The translations under genes were made by a program, and so were the position numbers. A stretch of 64,000 bases of DNA from Nitrosospira sp. Nsp14. GTDB lineage: Bacteria; Pseudomonadota; Gammaproteobacteria; Burkholderiales; Nitrosomonadaceae. Below are positions 1-7,945 of the stretch, one piece after another. How positions within the stretch are numbered: position 1 is the stretch's first letter; every line of letters starts with the position of its first letter. The notes beneath the pieces were generated by a model. That model was not told the DNA's origin. It made no database searches and saw only the letters and a list, made by a program, of their open reading frames with translations. The stretch is taken from positions 116,119 through 180,118 of the forward strand of contig NZ_FOPV01000005.1 in assembly GCF_900113575.1 (NCBI RefSeq), given 5' to 3'.

Positions 1-2
1 CG

Positions 3-365
3 TCCCGCGACATACGCGTGCTGGTAGTGGACGATAATCATGATGCGGGCGAGGTTCTGGCGATGCTGCTTGAGTCGATGGGCTTCGGAGCCCGAGCCGT
101 CGATAGCGGGCCGGCGGCTCTTGCGGCCCTGCCGGACTACCAGCCGAACGTGATCCTGATGGATATCGGCATGCCGGGTATGAGCGGGTACGACGTGGCA
201 CGGCACATTCGGGAACAGCCTCAGTACGAACATATCAAGCTGGTCGCGCTCACGGGCTGGGGACAGGAAAAGGACCGCCGCCTCTCGCGCGAGAGCGGCT
301 TTGACCATCACCTTACCAAGCCAGTCGATTTCAAGGTCCTGAAGAGCTTGATCACCTCGCTATAA
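3..365 (+). CDS. C-terminal receiver domain of a (hybrid kinase?) response regulator, cut by window start
   Basis: The reading frame is open from the window edge, so the true start lies outside. The visible 120 residues form a complete CheY-like receiver: an acidic pair in VVDDN near the start, the phospho-acceptor Asp in ILMDIGMPG, Thr in ALTGWGQ and Lys in LTKP. The domain closely resembles the C-terminal receiver of the hybrid histidine kinase at 16053-18413: both have a GWGQ[DE]KD segment and an LTKP..FK ending. I therefore infer that this is the tail of a paralogous hybrid sensor kinase rather than a free-standing regulator. No DNA-binding domain follows. The receiver assignment is firm; the full architecture cannot be seen. 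Confidence 0.85.
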   Translation, partial: SRDIRVLVVDDNHDAGEVLAMLLESMGFGARAVDSGPAALAALPDYQPNVILMDIGMPGMSGYDVARHIREQPQYEHIKLVALTGWGQEKDRRLSRESGFDHHLTKPVDFKVLKSLITSL

Positions 366-824
366 ACTCCCCAGTTCCTCTATCCTTTCCCCGGGACAAT
401 CCCACGGTTAGATGGCTGGCCGTCGCGGGTTGCCCCGTCATGCTTTTCCTTCATCGCTGTGCCAACGCAAACGCAAACGGGGGCGCCTTTCAGGGGCGAA
501 TGAACGTTCTGTGCGCTACTGCACTGTCTGTTAGAACCGGTGATAGGAAACTCTGAACGAGTCCCCGGTCCCGAGCCCCCCAGTCCTTGGCGCGACGGTG
601 CCTTTTGCGGCGAAACTTACGAATGGCATGGTACGTGGCATGCACGAAGGCGACGCGTTATTTCCTCTACCCAATTCCAATTTCATCCTGCAAAGCTGCC
701 CTTGCGGCCCGGTGTCTCAGGCGTTGCTTGAATTCCCTAGGATTTTACTTCGGCAAGCTTACTTGGCGCTTACTTGGCGCTTACTCGGCGGTATCGAGAG
801 ATCGATTTTTTGAGGAGACAATCC
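366..824. other. Intergenic stretch, no convincing gene
   Basis: About 460 bases between the receiver and the SDR gene. Several short open frames overlap here, but none has a recognisable protein pattern or a convincing ribosome binding site. The only structure I see is the 11-bp tandem repeat at 757-789. Confidence 0.5.
757..789. repeat. Three tandem 11-bp copies (GCTTACTTGGC)
   Basis: Two exact copies of GCTTACTTGGC are followed by a third with one change (GCTTACTCGGC). The array ends about 35 bases before the SDR start codon and 22 bases before its Shine-Dalgarno. It could be regulatory or simple slippage. An 11-bp period places each copy about one helical turn apart on the same face of the DNA. 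Confidence 0.8.
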
Positions 825-1712
825 ATGGCTTCACATAAACCTCTAAACGAACAAGTTATTGTTATTACCGGGGCCTCCAGCGGGATTGGACGGACGACGG
901 CATTGCACGCGTCCCGCCAGGGGGCCAGGCTGGTCCTCATTGCACGGAGCGCGGAAACACTCAAGGCGCTGGTAGGACGGATCGTCGCAGACGGGGGAGA
1001 GGCATTGCATGTAGCGGCGGATGTCGCGGACCGGCAGAAAATGGAAGAGGCAGCCCAGGAGGCCGTGAGTCGCTTCGGCCGGATCGATACATGGGTAAAC
1101 AACGCCGGCGTTTCCATTTATGGGCGCCTCGATAAAGTAAGCGAAACCGACAGCAGGCGCTTGTTCGACGTCAACTTCTGGGGCGTCGTGAATGGCTCGC
1201 TTGCGGCTCTGCCTCATCTTAAACGTAGCGGCGGGGCGCTCATCAACCTGGGCAGCGAGGTATCGGAATCCGTTGCGCCTTTTATCGGCATGTACGCCGC
1301 ATCGAAGCATGCTGTCAAGGGGTTTACCGATGCGCTGCGTGTGGAAATCGAGGAGATGGACGCAGAGCCGGTTTCCATAACGCTGATCCAGCCGACCGCC
1401 GTCAACACCCCTTTTCCGCATCACGCGAAAAACTACATGGACAGGGAACCCAAATTGCCTCCGCCGGTTATCGAACCGGATCGGGTCGCGGAGGCCATTC
1501 TGAAAGCAGCTACGGCGGGCGGAAGGGACGTCAAGGTCGGCGCGATGGCAGTGGTGAATACCGCGATGTCCACAATGTTGCCCGGACTTGGCGACAAAAT
1601 GTCCGTCAAGCGGGGCATGAGCCAGATGGACGATATGCCGCCGCTTCATCCGGAAGGCACATTATTCCAGCCGGGAGAAGAGGAAAGTCGCCGCGATCAG
1701 CCACCCACCTAG
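825..1712 (+). CDS. Short-chain dehydrogenase/reductase (SDR)
   Basis: This 295-residue Rossmann-fold NAD(P)-dependent oxidoreductase is a classical SDR. It has the cofactor motif TGASSGIG at residues 15-22, the structural NNAG motif, a catalytic Ser in the NLGSE strand and the YAASK active site (YxxxK). The C-terminal tail of about 50 residues is longer than in minimal 250-residue SDRs, as in the SDR family often annotated as membrane-associated or long-tailed reductases. The ATG at 825 is chosen because GAGGAG lies 8 bases upstream; an in-frame start at 774 would run through the tandem repeat. Substrate is unknown. The gene stands alone. Confidence 0.88.
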   Translation: MASHKPLNEQVIVITGASSGIGRTTALHASRQGARLVLIARSAETLKALVGRIVADGGEALHVAADVADRQKMEEAAQEAVSRFGRIDTWVNNAGVSIYGRLDKVSETDSRRLFDVNFWGVVNGSLAALPHLKRSGGALINLGSEVSESVAPFIGMYAASKHAVKGFTDALRVEIEEMDAEPVSITLIQPTAVNTPFPHHAKNYMDREPKLPPPVIEPDRVAEAILKAATAGGRDVKVGAMAVVNTAMSTMLPGLGDKMSVKRGMSQMDDMPPLHPEGTLFQPGEEESRRDQPPT

Positions 1713-1953
1713 GCATCATGACGAAAGCTGTGCGTTAATTCATATGCCATGGAGCAGCATAAGTACAAATGAATCGATTATTTTCGGTTTATGTGTGCCT
1801 CCGTACATAAAAGCGCCTTGCTGCTTACTAAGATGGGATCAAGTCTGGGCTTGTACAGCCGGACGGGCTTCCGCAGGCATTATTGATGGCGGCACTCAGG
1901 GCGCCGTCCGGGTGTCGACGGAAAAATCTTAAATCTGGATACAGGAGATCGAC

Positions 1954-2214
1954 ATGGCCTCAACAAAAAGCGGCGGTGGCCAAAGCAAACGAGGTTTTGC
2001 TTCCATGGATGAGGACAAGCAACGGGAAATAGCCAGCAAGGGCGGCAAAGCGGCCCATGAAAAAGGGACGGCGCATGAGTTCACTTCCGCAGAGGCGCGC
2101 GAGGCTGGCCGGAAAGGGGGAGAGGCTTCCCATGGCGGCAGAAGCAGCGGTTCTGCATCTCGTGGCGGCTCTTCCGCGGCCCATGCGAAGTCCGGCAGCC
2201 AAAGCCATAAGTGA
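1954..2214 (+). CDS. KGG domain stress-induced protein (YciG-like)
   Basis: An 86-residue, very hydrophilic, Gly/Ser/Lys-rich protein. It carries the GFASMD start of the KGG family, an ASKGGKAAHEKGTAHEF unit and a second RKGGEASHGG unit. Such proteins (PF10685, E. coli YciG type) are small, probably disordered and stress-induced; their molecular role is unknown. A strong CAGGAGA Shine-Dalgarno precedes the ATG. A near-perfect terminator follows at 2247-2274, so it is monocistronic. The longer protein at 2909-3283 is a paralogue. Confidence 0.85.
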   Translation: MASTKSGGGQSKRGFASMDEDKQREIASKGGKAAHEKGTAHEFTSAEAREAGRKGGEASHGGRSSGSASRGGSSAAHAKSGSQSHK

Positions 2215-2246
2215 TTGTCGATAAATGATTGTGTAGGAACCGCAAG

Positions 2247-2274
2247 AAAAAAGGTGAGGACACTCACCTTTTTT
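2247..2274 (+). terminator. Intrinsic terminator after the first KGG gene
   Basis: A 12-bp perfect stem (AAAAAAGGTGAG / CTCACCTTTTTT) with loop GACA lies 33 bases after the stop codon. It is symmetric enough to act on both strands. Confidence 0.9.
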
Positions 2275-2908
2275 CGTTTCGCTTCGCCGCAACCTCTCCC
2301 CCCAGCTGTGTTAGCGTTTTGCAACGTTCAACCTGTGTTCAACCCTTTTTCCACAGGACGTATCGATCGCTGCCGTTGCTCATACAAAAGACAAGTGCAG
2401 GAGACAAGTCCCCAGCGGGTAATCCTGCCAGTCAAGAGGCCATATTTTTTGTTTTTTCCCACCACCCCCGACCGAAACGCATAAACACTTGCGGCTGAAA
2501 TTCGAATGCGCGAATGCGCGGTGCATGCGGATGGCATTATATGTTCTGGCCGCTCGCGCTCGCCGGCCCAATCCCGTTGCTGTCCTTTTTGCGGCTTCGC
2601 TTTCTCCTTCTTCCGCTTCCTGTATGCAGCAGCATATGGACCCTGACTCATTTTCCTCCCACCACCCTCGCTGACTACATCGCGCATCGGCTTCAGCTAC
2701 ACAATCCATCCGGGAAAGCAAGAGGAGCAGATGTGCGCTGACGAACAGAGAAAATTAATATGGATAATTACGATGAATCAGTCTCCGTCTTTCCTTGGCT
2801 GAGATCAGAAACCGGAAACGTCGAAATGAGATCGCTTATTTTGCCCACTCATTTGCCCAACAAAGGGGCTTTATTGAGTATTGAATGTTCCCAATGAGGA
2901 GATCCATC
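2275..2908. other. Long intergenic region between the two KGG genes
   Basis: About 630 bases. Short frames exist on both strands, but their translations are low-complexity or unlike any protein I recognise. I see no RNA gene or clear repeat. The region probably carries the promoter of the second KGG gene. Confidence 0.4.
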
Positions 2909-3283
2909 ATGGCTTCAAGCAAGGATAAAGGAAGCAGCGGGGGGGATCGCAATGCGGGTGCCAGCAAGCGGGGTTTTGCTTCCATGGATGAGGAAAAGCA
3001 GCGTGCGATTGCCAGCAAGGGGGGCAAGGCCGCTCATGAGAAGGGAACCGCGCACGAGTTCAATTCTGAAGAAGCCCGGGAGGCTGGCCGGGCTGCTCAT
3101 GAGAAAGGCACAGCGCACAAGTTCGATTCCGAACAGGCCCGTGAAGCGGGCCGCAAAGGTGGCAAGGCGGCCCATGAAAGAGGCACCGCGCACGAGTTCG
3201 ATTCCGCAGAGGCTCGCGTAGCGGGCCGCAAGGGCGGCGAGGCTTCCCGCAGCGGCAAGAGCGGCAACCGAAGCAGCGCTTAG
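2909..3283 (+). CDS. KGG repeat stress protein, three-repeat paralogue
   Basis: A 124-residue paralogue of the protein at 1954-2214. After GFASMDEEKQRAIASKGGK come three copies of an AAHE[KR]GTAH[EK]F[ND]S unit, separated by ARxAGR linkers. The linker after the first copy lacks the KGGK tetrapeptide found after the second copy (AGRAAHEKG versus AGRKGGKAAHERG), a clean four-residue loss or non-expansion. Start ATG 2909 follows an AATGAGGAG ribosome binding site; an upstream in-frame ATG at 2885 is less well placed. The protein is probably cytoplasmic and disordered. Repeat expansion of the shorter KGG gene is the likely origin. Confidence 0.85.
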   Translation: MASSKDKGSSGGDRNAGASKRGFASMDEEKQRAIASKGGKAAHEKGTAHEFNSEEAREAGRAAHEKGTAHKFDSEQAREAGRKGGKAAHERGTAHEFDSAEARVAGRKGGEASRSGKSGNRSSA

Positions 3284-3529
3284 GGTATTCACTCGCCGGT
3301 TCGCACTGGTTCACCGGCAGCTAAAGCCGGCGCGCAGAGAGCAAATGGAGGTGCTGCGGCCATGACGCTCGGCTCGCAGGAATTGCCCTCCCCAACCCGG
3401 ACGGCGCATGGTCGTGCGGCTTCCTTGATGGTCGTTACCTGTGCTCTGTGCGTAAGCGTACGGAACAACCACCTGTTCTGAGTAGCATAGAAGCTACAGC
3501 AATGTCGCTGAAATTACTGGAGGCACATC

Positions 3530-3898
3530 ATGAGACATATTCCTCTTTTCAAAAATACGGCCCGAATTGCGACTCTGGCAAGCGTTATTGTGCTTGGCAT
3601 CAGCGGCGCGGCGTATGCGGCGGGTGCGGGAGACCAAACCGGTCAGCACGGTGACATGTCCGGGCATGGCGGACCTGTAGATCGCTCCAAGTCAGGGCAG
3701 CCCGGCCAGGGTTCCTCTTCGATGCAGCAAGGCGGGTCCTCATCGATGCAGGGCGGCCAAGGACAAAAACCGGGTGAAACGCGCTCTGGCCAAGGTGCAT
3801 CGGGGCAGCCCGGCACTCCTTCCGGCGGTTCATCCACCGGTCAGGGACAGGGGTCGGGCGGAACGGGGTCATCCGGAGGATCGGGAGGAGGGTACTAA
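3530..3898 (+). CDS. Secreted Gly/Ser/Gln-rich low-complexity protein
   Basis: 122 residues. An N-terminal signal peptide (basic MRHIPLFKNTAR, hydrophobic segment, AAYAAG cleavage region near residue 30) is followed by a tail made almost wholly of Gly, Ser, Gln and Pro. The tail includes near-duplicate SSSMQQGG / SSSMQGGQ units and ends in a glycine run. TGGAGG precedes the ATG. I do not recognise a family; it is probably an exported, disordered envelope protein. The tail may have expanded by slippage. Confidence 0.6.
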   Translation: MRHIPLFKNTARIATLASVIVLGISGAAYAAGAGDQTGQHGDMSGHGGPVDRSKSGQPGQGSSSMQQGGSSSMQGGQGQKPGETRSGQGASGQPGTPSGGSSTGQGQGSGGTGSSGGSGGGY

Positions 3899-3958
3899 GG
3901 CATCTCCGAACAAATCCCGGCGGGGCGATAGGCTTGAAGGGATAAAATGGGGGCGGGC

Positions 3959-3982
3959 AAGGAGGCCCCACGGGACCTCCTT
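3959..3982. terminator. Hairpin without T tract
   Basis: AAGGAGG pairs with CCTCCTT across a 10-base loop. No run of T follows, so it is a weak candidate terminator or RNA stabiliser ahead of the stronger one at 4011. Confidence 0.4.
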
Positions 3983-4010
3983 GAGTTGCGATGTGGGGGT
4001 GACCATAAAT

Positions 4011-4031
4011 ACCCCGTGGCGGGGTTTCTTT
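4011..4031 (+). terminator. Intrinsic terminator after the Gly-rich secreted protein
   Basis: ACCCCG-TGG-CGGGGT stem followed by TTCTTT, about 110 bases after the stop codon at 3898. Confidence 0.8.
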
Positions 4032-4248
4032 ATCATTAATGCTGCCTGAATATGACGGCATGAGCGTGGATAGCACTCGGTCCTCAGCAGTCTGCAATGA
4101 CGCGCTGTTTGACTATGTCACATGACAACGCCATGCGGCTATGGGAAAAGCGCACCTCCTCCTCAAGCCACGCCACCACGCCGCCACCCCAAGACGCGTT
4201 GCAGCGCCGAGGGTACAGAAAAGTACAGGAAAAAGATGCAGGAAAAGA

Positions 4249-4280
4249 AAAACCCGCAAGGTCATCTCCTTGCGGGTTTT
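4249..4280 (-). terminator. Bidirectional intrinsic terminator downstream of the hemerythrin gene
   Basis: A 13-bp perfect stem AAAACCCGCAAGG / CCTTGCGGGTTTT with a 6-base loop. The A and T flanks allow use in both directions. For the minus-strand hemerythrin gene it lies about 60 bases past the stop. Confidence 0.85.
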
Positions 4281-4340
4281 GTTTGCTCCTTAAAAACGTT
4301 CACCGGCGGCGCTATCTCGTGCCGCCGCCGGACTTGGACC

Positions 4341-4832
4341 TTATTCCTCCATCAACTCCTCTTTTCGCTGCGCGATTTCAGCGCCGATTTCCTCAAGATC
4401 TACCTTGGCTTTCTCGACCTTGGGAAATATCTCGTTCTGCTCTTCCTCGATGTGATGGTTGACATACTCGCCCAGCACCTTTACGGTTGCATCGAACATC
4501 GGGTCCGATGCGCCCATCGACTGGACCTGCGCGATCAGCTCCTTGGCTGAATTGTGCTCGACCACGGCTTCGTTCATCAATTCCTCATCCTCAATGGCTT
4601 CGCGCGCCGCGGGGTAGAAAATTTCCTCTTCCAATTGCGCATGTACCATCAGTTCCTGGCAGATCTGCGTCGCCAGTTCCTGCTTACCTTCCTCGTCGTC
4701 CTTTTTACTCAGTTTCTCGAATTCCTTGAACATTTTCTTTACTTTGGCGTGATCGGCCGTCAGTAGCTTGATAGCGTCATTTTTGGTGCGGCGCGTGGCC
4801 GTTTTTCCAGTGCTGGTTTGTGCTGTGGGCAT
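4341..4832 (-). CDS. Hemerythrin HHE-domain protein
   Basis: A 163-residue cytoplasmic protein with a basic N-terminal extension of about 20 residues and then a four-helix hemerythrin cation-binding fold. Likely di-iron ligands are the His in LTADHAKVKKMF, the His and Glu in MVHAQLEEEIFYPA, the His in VEHNSAKELI and the HH..E pattern in YVNHHIEEEQNEIFPKVEK. Such proteins bind O2, NO or iron, or sense stress. The ATG at 4832 is preceded by TGGAGAAA. Highly charged helices extend to the C-terminus. A second, shorter HHE protein lies at 31786-32166. Confidence 0.88.
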   Translation of the reverse strand: MPTAQTSTGKTATRRTKNDAIKLLTADHAKVKKMFKEFEKLSKKDDEEGKQELATQICQELMVHAQLEEEIFYPAAREAIEDEELMNEAVVEHNSAKELIAQVQSMGASDPMFDATVKVLGEYVNHHIEEEQNEIFPKVEKAKVDLEEIGAEIAQRKEELMEE

Positions 4833-5113
4833 GGTATTTCTCCATTGGTGTGGTTGGTTATAGAGTCGGCTGCAAATGGCTGCGAATTGCCGATTGCCTG
4901 TTCCTCGGGTAAATGGTCTATGACGAACATGTATCCGATGACGGGAAGAATACCCACTGCCAGCTGAACTTTCTGTTCGCCAAGCCACACTCCGGTTCGT
5001 TTCTGGGGCGCGGAGAGTATTTACTGCGCAACTCTTCCTCGGTGCTGACGTCTCGAACGCCAGATTTTTTCGAAAATGTAACTTTTCGTGCCTGTCTACG
5101 TTAAGGAGGGAGA

Positions 5114-5488
5114 ATGAAACGGAAGCGGATCATTTTTACGTCCGAATGTATGCTGGCGAACAGAGGATCCACCATTTCACGGGTACAATGCGGTGAGTTT
5201 TCGCCTTGGGGTCGCGTCGTTCAACTCCAGGTTCCTACGATTACCCTGACGCGGTCGGGCCCCAATCAAACATCTAACGGCATAGGGATCTATAAATTTG
5301 CCAGTCCGAAGGTTAGTTCTGGTTTAAATACCGGGTCTTGGTCCCCGGTCGGCTGCGTTGCTTCAGGTCCTCCTTGCCAAGGTTTTCTGCCCGGCACACT
5401 CTTCCCTTCATCCAGAACAGTTTATAACCCCCATATCCGATCTCCCGGTACCGCTCCCATCCCCACGCGCGGCACGACGAATATTTAA
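5114..5488 (+). CDS. Doubtful ORF with a strong Shine-Dalgarno
   Basis: The ATG at 5114 sits behind TTAAGGAGGGAGA, one of the best ribosome binding sites in the window. The predicted 124 residues, however, have no recognisable domain and a Thr/Pro/Gly/Ser-rich composition typical of non-coding translation. The frame ends 22 bases before the glycosidase fusion starts. It could be a genuine orphan gene, a short leader peptide for the downstream gene, or chance. I would not assign a function. Confidence 0.25.
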   Translation: MKRKRIIFTSECMLANRGSTISRVQCGEFSPWGRVVQLQVPTITLTRSGPNQTSNGIGIYKFASPKVSSGLNTGSWSPVGCVASGPPCQGFLPGTLFPSSRTVYNPHIRSPGTAPIPTRGTTNI

Positions 5489-5510
5489 ATTTTCTCGAGT
5501 GAAACCGATC

Positions 5511-7787
5511 ATGAAGGAAAGGAAAAACCCCGTTGCGGAGCTATCCGCGCATGGCAAAGAACTGGCGCTTTGGGGCGGGCTCGAGTGTACCGTGAACCGG
5601 GTGGCGGACGAGTATTTTAGCCAGCTCGAGCGCAACGGGCACGCCGGGCGCTTATGCGATCTGGAGCGGTTCGCCGGTCTTGGCATCCGGGCAATACGAT
5701 ATCCGGTGCTGTGGGAGCATATGGCCCCCGACGGACTGGATCGGGTCAACTGGGAATGGTCGGACGCGCGCTTGCCCGAGTTGCGGGCGCGCGGTATCAC
5801 GCCTATCGTGGGCCTTGTCCACCATGGTAGCGGTCCGAAATATACCAGCCTGACCGATTCGAACTTCCCCGGCGAACTGGCGGCTTTTGCCGCCCTGGTG
5901 GCTCGGCGATACCCGTGGGTGGAGTATTACACACCGGTGAACGAGCCGCTCACGACAGCCCGCTTCAGCGGCTTGTATGGCTTGTGGTATCCCCACGGAC
6001 GCGACGACTCGATTTTTGTCGAGGCCTTGCTCAACCAGTGCCAAGGTGTGGTGTTAGCCATGCGCGCCATTCGTCGGGTCAACCCGCAGGCGAAGCTCGT
6101 GCAAACGGATGATCTGGGCAAGAGCTACAGCACGGCGCAAATGTCCGGGTTGGCCGACTTCTACAATGCGCGGCGCTGGCTTGCCTGGGACCTGCTATGC
6201 GGAATGGTGGACCCGGAGCATGCATTGTGGGCGTATCTCACCAGCACCGGCATCGCTGCTGAAAGACTGCTCTGGTTCAAGGACAACCCGTGCCCGCCGG
6301 ATATCATCGGGATCAATTATTACATCACCAGCGAGCGGTGGCTGGATGAGCGCGTGGAGCGGTATCCTGGCCACCACGTCACCGATTATCGCGGCCAACG
6401 CTTTGTCGACGTTGAATCCACCCGCGTGCTCGCGACACCGACACCCGGCGTGGGCTCCTTGCTGCAGGAGGCGTGGGACCGGTACCGGCTGCCGCTGGCG
6501 ATTACCGAGGCGCATATCGACGCGCACCGGGAGGATCAGATGCGCTGGCTGGTTGAAATCTGGCAGGCCGCCAGGATAGCAAAACAGCAGGGCATTGATG
6601 TGCGCGCGGTCACCGTTTGGGCATTACTGGGCTCCTATGACTGGAACTGCCTCGTTACGCAATGCAGAGGGTATTACGAACCCGGCCCTTTTGACGTGCG
6701 CTCAAGCCCGCCGCGGCCCACGGCCGTTGCCGGCCTCATGCAGGATCTCGCTGCAGGGCGCATATTAACCCATCCGGCCCTGAAGGGGCAGGGCTGGTGG
6801 CGCCGGCCGGGACGTCTCACCTGTCCTCCGGTTGCGACCCCCACCGTCGTTGGCTCCCTTTATCGGGAACACAATGATGTGTGTGACGAGAGCACACAGC
6901 CGATTCTCATTACGGGCGCGAGCGGTACGCTGGGGAGGGCCTTTGCAAAAATTTGCGAGGAACGGAATCTCACTTATAAGCTGCTTAGCCGTCAGGAGAT
7001 GGATATAGCGGTACAGCCTTCGGTCGAATCGGCCGTGTCGCGGTATCAGCCATGGGCTGTTATAAATGCCAGCGGTTATGTGAACGTGGATAACGCGGAA
7101 CGCGAATTCGACCGCTGCTTTCGAGAGAATGCCCTTGGGCCCGCGATCCTGGCGACAGTCTGCGCGGCGCGAGGCATACAGCTGCTCACTTTCTCGAGCG
7201 ATCTCGTATTCGACGGCTGCAGGCAGTCTCCCTACCTTGAGAGTGATCCCATCCGGCCATTGAACAACTATGGCAGGAGCAAGGCAGAGGCGGAGCGCCG
7301 GGTCCTTGATACCTGTCCCGAGGCACTGATGGTCCGCACCAGCGCGTTCTTCGGACCCTGGGACAACTATAACTTCGTCACGCTCGCCTTGAGCGCCCTG
7401 ACGAAAGGCCAGCGGTTTGCTGTTTCAACAGATATCACGGTTTCACCTACTTATGTACCCGACCTGGTGCATGCAAGTCTTGATCTGCTGATCGACCGGG
7501 CAGCGGGAATCTGGCACCTGGCAAACGCGCATGCGCTTACCTGGTTGGAGCTTGCTGTCATGGCTGCTGAAAAGGCCGGCGTCGACAACTCCGGTCTTGA
7601 TGCGCGGGCCAGTCAGGAGTTTGGCTATGCCGCAGTCCGTCCGGCCTATAGTGCGCTTTCCAGCGAAAGAGGCATCATTCTTCCCGCACTTGAAGATGCG
7701 CTCGACCGTTACCTTGCGACGAGACGGCATGAAATGCCAGTGGAACCCCCGGAAAAAATGACTGGAACAAGAAAAATCAGGGACTGA
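5511..7787 (+). CDS. GH1-like glycosidase fused to RmlD-like sugar-nucleotide reductase
   Basis: A 758-residue two-domain protein. Residues 15-430 resemble glycoside hydrolase family 1: a TIM-barrel pattern, the acid/base motif NEP at 144-146 and a candidate nucleophile Glu333 in AITEA (canonical GH1 enzymes have TENG). Residues 465-758 are an extended SDR of the dTDP-4-dehydrorhamnose reductase type, with GASGTLG at 469-475, SSD in the catalytic strand and YGRSK (YxxxK). The pairing suggests a role in synthesis or remodelling of a surface glycan. The ATG at 5511 is chosen because the domain begins shortly after it. The ABC exporter 158 bases downstream may share the pathway. The substrate is unknown. 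Confidence 0.85.
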   Translation: MKERKNPVAELSAHGKELALWGGLECTVNRVADEYFSQLERNGHAGRLCDLERFAGLGIRAIRYPVLWEHMAPDGLDRVNWEWSDARLPELRARGITPIVGLVHHGSGPKYTSLTDSNFPGELAAFAALVARRYPWVEYYTPVNEPLTTARFSGLYGLWYPHGRDDSIFVEALLNQCQGVVLAMRAIRRVNPQAKLVQTDDLGKSYSTAQMSGLADFYNARRWLAWDLLCGMVDPEHALWAYLTSTGIAAERLLWFKDNPCPPDIIGINYYITSERWLDERVERYPGHHVTDYRGQRFVDVESTRVLATPTPGVGSLLQEAWDRYRLPLAITEAHIDAHREDQMRWLVEIWQAARIAKQQGIDVRAVTVWALLGSYDWNCLVTQCRGYYEPGPFDVRSSPPRPTAVAGLMQDLAAGRILTHPALKGQGWWRRPGRLTCPPVATPTVVGSLYREHNDVCDESTQPILITGASGTLGRAFAKICEERNLTYKLLSRQEMDIAVQPSVESAVSRYQPWAVINASGYVNVDNAEREFDRCFRENALGPAILATVCAARGIQLLTFSSDLVFDGCRQSPYLESDPIRPLNNYGRSKAEAERRVLDTCPEALMVRTSAFFGPWDNYNFVTLALSALTKGQRFAVSTDITVSPTYVPDLVHASLDLLIDRAAGIWHLANAHALTWLELAVMAAEKAGVDNSGLDARASQEFGYAAVRPAYSALSSERGIILPALEDALDRYLATRRHEMPVEPPEKMTGTRKIRD

Positions 7788-7945
7788 CGGATGTGCACGC
7801 TTTTGACGCTTGCTTCTGACACTCAAGGCGGCCCCCGCAACCTCCGCAAGTACCCGTCGTCATGGAAAGCACGGCTGCAACGCCTGCGCCTGGGCCAAGA
7901 TCACATCGCAGTTCAACTTTAATCTAGTCAAAAAGAGGCAACATT

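Noticed and set aside
843..1649. Long antisense frame opposite the SDR gene
   Set aside because: Its translation shows no protein pattern, and the SDR frame carries all family motifs.
2328..2721. Overlapping minus-strand frames between the KGG genes
   Set aside because: Lys/Arg/Cys-rich translations without domain or Shine-Dalgarno; likely chance.
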